A DNA stretch of 64,000 nt from Rallus limicola. Taxonomy: Eukaryota > Chordata > Aves > Gruiformes > Rallidae. The stretch covers positions 33,024,991 to 33,088,990 of the forward strand of contig JAKCOZ010000007.1 in NCBI GenBank assembly GCA_022605955.1. Reading direction: 5' to 3'. A model generated the notes under the pieces. It was not told where the DNA came from and did no database searches. It saw only the letters and a program-made list of their open reading frames with translations. Both the position numbers and the translations under genes were made by a program. Shown here one piece after another: positions 60,361 to 64,000 of this stretch (position 1 is the first letter of the stretch; each line of letters begins with the position of its first letter).

Positions 60361-63300
60361 AGGCGGCGAAAGTTAGTGTTTCCCATTGCCAAAGTCCTCC
60401 TTAAAAGCCTAATGGAAAGATAATTGCTCTAGATATTTTAAGTATTCAGCTTTAAATATCACAAAACAAAGGAGACAACGCATATACGGGATTTCTGGAC
60501 GCTGCCTCCCCAAGGCTTGGTCTCCTGTGGCTGCTTCCCCATTGCTCACAGCCCCTGACCTTGCATTGGGTGGGGGTATCCTTGCACAAAGGCCCCTCTG
60601 CCGTGGCAAGCAGGTGTGAGAAAGGATGGCTTTCTCCTACACTGCTTAGGGAGCTGAGAGTGGGGATTTCTCGGCAGAAACATGCCCCGCTTTGTGGAAA
60701 CCCAGCAGCAGGCCCAAGTCTGTTTGTTAGCAAAGAAAGCAGGAAGAAAGAAGGAAGAGGACACACAAGCCTTTCTATCACCTTTCGGTTTCCCCTTGCT
60801 CTTAGGCAGCCTGGGGCTGTCCAGATCTTAGAGCAGCTTTGAGGAGAGATTAGCCAGAGCACTCTGGGCTGCAGCTGCAGCTTCCTCCACCCCCAGCCTG
60901 CTTCCAGGCTTTCCCAGCCAAAGAGGGGCTAGGAACAAAACTGCCCAACATCACTTCTGTGCTAGGCAGGACCCACACTGGGAGATCTTCCCCACCCCAC
61001 TTCTAAATGAGGCTGACACCTTTTGCTCACCAGTGACCACAGCTCAGCTTGTCATCCCAGAGCACAGAGCAAATCTGTTTTGCTGCAGGGGGATAGCAGC
61101 AGCCAGCAGGATTTAGGTACACTTGTCCTGACCCTGCTCTTTAGGCATTGAGTGGGTCAGCATAAACTTCCTTGCCCGTGCCCTTGCTGCAGCCACCTTC
61201 TTACAAGCTGTTTCTGTCCCCTCAGCTAGGTCACCTTATGTTGCTGAAGCTGCAAAAGGGGCTTTAGTGCAGTTTGAAAGCCAATCCAAATTATCCTGTA
61301 ATTACCATTTGTGCTTGTAACAACATGAAGGAATGCAGTCCTTTGCCCCTGGGCAGTAGTCCAGCCTGCTCCTTGCTTCCTCATCTGCTGCCACCCCACA
61401 GTCTATCAGAAGTGGCTGCCAAAAGCAGGATCACACCGGAGCCATCCTGAATTCCCCCCTGAACTCTGAGGGCTGGGGGGATGTGTCTTACAGCAGCCGC
61501 TTAGATCCAAGGGCATTAAACTTAATTAACTGCAGTCTCAGAGGGCAGAAGGTGGAGGCATGGGAGCAATGGATCATCCTGTTCTCTGCTATGTTGATAC
61601 CTCTCCGTGGCCGTATTATCTGATCTATATGGTAGCCTTTTTACTTCTTACAGACAGATGACTCGTGACAGTGCTGAATGTGGGAATGGCTGCATGGATT
61701 TCTATGTCTTGCATCATTCAGGTCAGATCTGGTGGCCTTAAATCTGCACAGTGGTTTGGGACATGAGACTCTGTCAAAGGAGTTCTGAGACCCTTGCACA
61801 CCTCAGCCTCACCCATAAGGCTTGTGTCTCATGCTCGGAGAGACAGAGTTGGCAAAATTGGCCAAATACTGAACCTGAATGAAATGGGATTAGTAACAGA
61901 ACACGTGGAAACAACCGTCATCTGGTCGTCATCCCAGCTGTCACCTCCAGCAACCAAATACAGATCTTGCCTTTGACGCACAAGGCAGTGCTATCTGTTG
62001 TCAAATCATGGGGAAAGGCTCACTGATGAGTGAGTGACAACTCAGAGCAGGAAAAAAAGAAATAAATCACTGCAGCATATGCACTCCAGGAGTGGGGCCC
62101 TGTTGTGGAGATGGGGAAGAGCAGATAGTCCACAAACTGGACTAACCAGGTCCTGATGCAGGAGAGAGGCAGTGGAAGACAGGAGCTGTGCTGTAAAAGC
62201 AGTAGGCACAGACGGAGATGCCAGGAGGCAGCAATATCTGGGGGAGGAGGATTTGGCTGTGCATATCTCACACTTGGCACATGAGTCATGACAGGCCTTG
62301 AAGGGGAGCTGAGTGCTGCCTCTGTATGACATATCTGAGGACAGCGCTTGGCTCTAGTGAAAACCTTCCGGGGTGTGGTTCAAACACTCTTCTCCAGTAA
62401 AAATGCAAAAGCAGTCAAAAACTCTTCATCCGGGTGCTCTGCAGTTCATTCTGCCCCTGGAAAGCCCAAAGTAGCCTCAAGGGATAGTGAAAACTGAAGG
62501 AAAACATTGCAGCTTTTTAAAAAATACCAGCTGCAGTTTGGAGTGGCAGCTAAAATCTTACTACTGCACACACCCGGCAGTGTAAGGTGCCTGCGTGCTC
62601 TTTTTATAAAGCAGCTATAAAATCATAGAAGAATGAACAAACAGAGGAAGCATGTTAGGCTCCAGGACTGCAAGCTCTAACACGTTCGCAGCCCAGCGAG
62701 GCAGCTTGCTGAACAAGGGATATTCGAAGTTTCAGTCTTCTCAGTACCCTCCTTGCAGTTGTTTTGAAGGAAAAACTTACTGTAATTTTTAAGCTGTGAG
62801 ATGTTTGCTGTTTGTGGAGGCTCCTTTTCTCTCTTGTCTGAGAGAGTGGTCTTTCCAGTGTGGTCTTATAAAGCAACAAGCTTGGCATTAAGTGGACCCT
62901 TGCTCTTCTGTGTCTCTACCCCACTCATACTGAGTTTGTTGCATTAAAAATAGCTCTCCAAGTAAGGGACAGCAGAGAACATTTTATATCTGTGCCCTCA
63001 AATTTCCTTGCCATCAACATTTCTAAACTTTTGCCTAAAAGAGCCTGCTAAAGTCTCCTATCTTTGGTACTGAGTTCTTAGGGGGTGTGGGACTGGAAAC
63101 CAGAGCTAAGAATTGCCACAAGCCTGTCCTGTAATAGCAGCTAAGTTAACAAACATTAAAAGAAAGAGTCCAGGAGGTAAGAAAAAAAGTCTGGGTGTTT
63201 CTCTATGACTCTTACTGTCAACCAGCAACTACTGACTTGAACTATTACACTTCAACCCGAGCATATTAGAGAGACTGATTATATTGATGTTGTCACTCAA

Positions 63301-64000
63301 CTTCTTTAATCCCTCTGTCACATTCACCAACGCCAAAACTCAGCATCCTACAGGAACCGGTCTTACAAGAATGAGGTGGTCGTTAGGTCATACTGGGCAC
63401 AGTTCAGATTTCTGAATGAGGCTCTTGACTCACTAAGTGGGAATCAACTAATTTCCAAAGCATTTAAATTTTGATTATGACCCCTTGGTCCTTATCTCTT
63501 GAAAGAAAAGTGCATTTTGATTTGTACAAAGACAGATTTTAGGTGACTTCCTACATCAAAATTCAGGCATCAAGATGTAGGGGCTTCCAAGTGGATAACA
63601 GCTGAGTGGAGTGGCAACTATAAGCTGTGAGTTGGATCCCTAGGTGGGATGCAGCCTTATGCATCCCTTGGTGGCTGTGAGTCTGGGCTATTTGCCATTC
63701 CTGCGGGCAAATGTTTGATCACCACAGAATGCAGTGGCAAAGGTAATAGCGAGACCTGAGTAGAGATTCCTGTGTCATCTTGGGTTATTTTTGGGTTGTG
63801 TCTATCTCTACGGATTATGATAGTTTGCAAGAGGAAGATTTTCTGATGTTTCCACTGATGTCAGACAAGCAAAGGGAGAAAAGGTGATTTGGAAGGGAAA
63901 CCAGGCAAAAATCCAGCTTCAGCCTTTTTTTTTTCCACTTTTTTTTTTTGTCCTATTTGGAAAAGAAACAAAAAACAAATTACTGGCGTCAAAAATAACT
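60361..64000. other. Unique sequence downstream of the CpG island
   Basis: Frames reach 136 codons near 60.5-60.9 kb, where overlapping frames exist on both strands, none recognisable. TATA-like words occur at 62605-62610 and 62616-62622. Two T runs lie at about 63927-63949. Any exons of a gene starting at the CpG island could lie here, but none can be assigned from sequence alone. Confidence 0.5.

Noticed and set aside
1..64000. CRISPR arrays, operons, phage or bacterial mobile elements, tRNA and rRNA genes
   Set aside because: None seen. Base composition, CR1 elements and lack of dense coding sequence all point to bird nuclear DNA.

Overview
This window is vertebrate, and almost certainly avian, nuclear DNA. 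It is moderately AT-rich and intron/intergenic in character, with no long open reading frame, no bacterial-type gene spacing and no operons. The avian call rests on many dispersed CR1 LINE fragments ending in the bird-type 8-bp tail repeat (ATTCTATG/ATTCTGTG) and on an endogenous-retrovirus LTR of a type familiar from neoavian genomes. All identifications are from memory of repeat families; no search was run. The species cannot be named from this sequence.

Layout. From 1 to 5.4 kb: unique sequence with one short CR1 3' tail (about 1504-1598) and a purine-rich tract. From 5.4 to 9.3 kb: three CR1 copies, including a 570-bp minus-strand CR1-Y-like copy (8668-9237). From 9.3 to 24.6 kb: mostly unique sequence, with a large decayed ancient CR1 (about 15.34-16.2 kb), two possible small fossils (17.4 and 24.6 kb) and one unproven exon-like block (22995-23088). 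From 25.2 to 30.5 kb: a repeat-rich stretch with two G-homopolymer tracts, two closely related same-strand CR1 copies (26.39 and 27.61 kb) and a more diverged CR1 (29.9-30.4 kb). From 30.5 to 43.3 kb: mostly unique, with one minus-strand CR1 (35.7 kb). From 43.3 to 48.7 kb: a complete solo LTR with a 5-bp target duplication and an internal TG microsatellite, then three more CR1 copies, one carrying a perfect 23-bp inverted repeat. From 48.7 to 59.9 kb: unique sequence apart from a probable second LTR (about 50.0-50.58 kb) and a G15 run. From about 59.99 to 60.36 kb: a clear CpG island, the best candidate promoter in the window. The last 3.6 kb is unique sequence with TATA-like motifs.

No protein-coding gene can be assigned with confidence. 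The coding similarity I recognise is the C-terminal end of the CR1 reverse-transcriptase ORF in decayed copies. The rest is probably intron or intergenic DNA, possibly with non-coding conserved elements that need alignment to see. I found no convincing undescribed biological system. The most unusual signals are the hairpin made by an inverted duplication inside a CR1, the isolated CpG island with no identifiable gene, the solo LTR, and the exon-like block with a strong splice donor.
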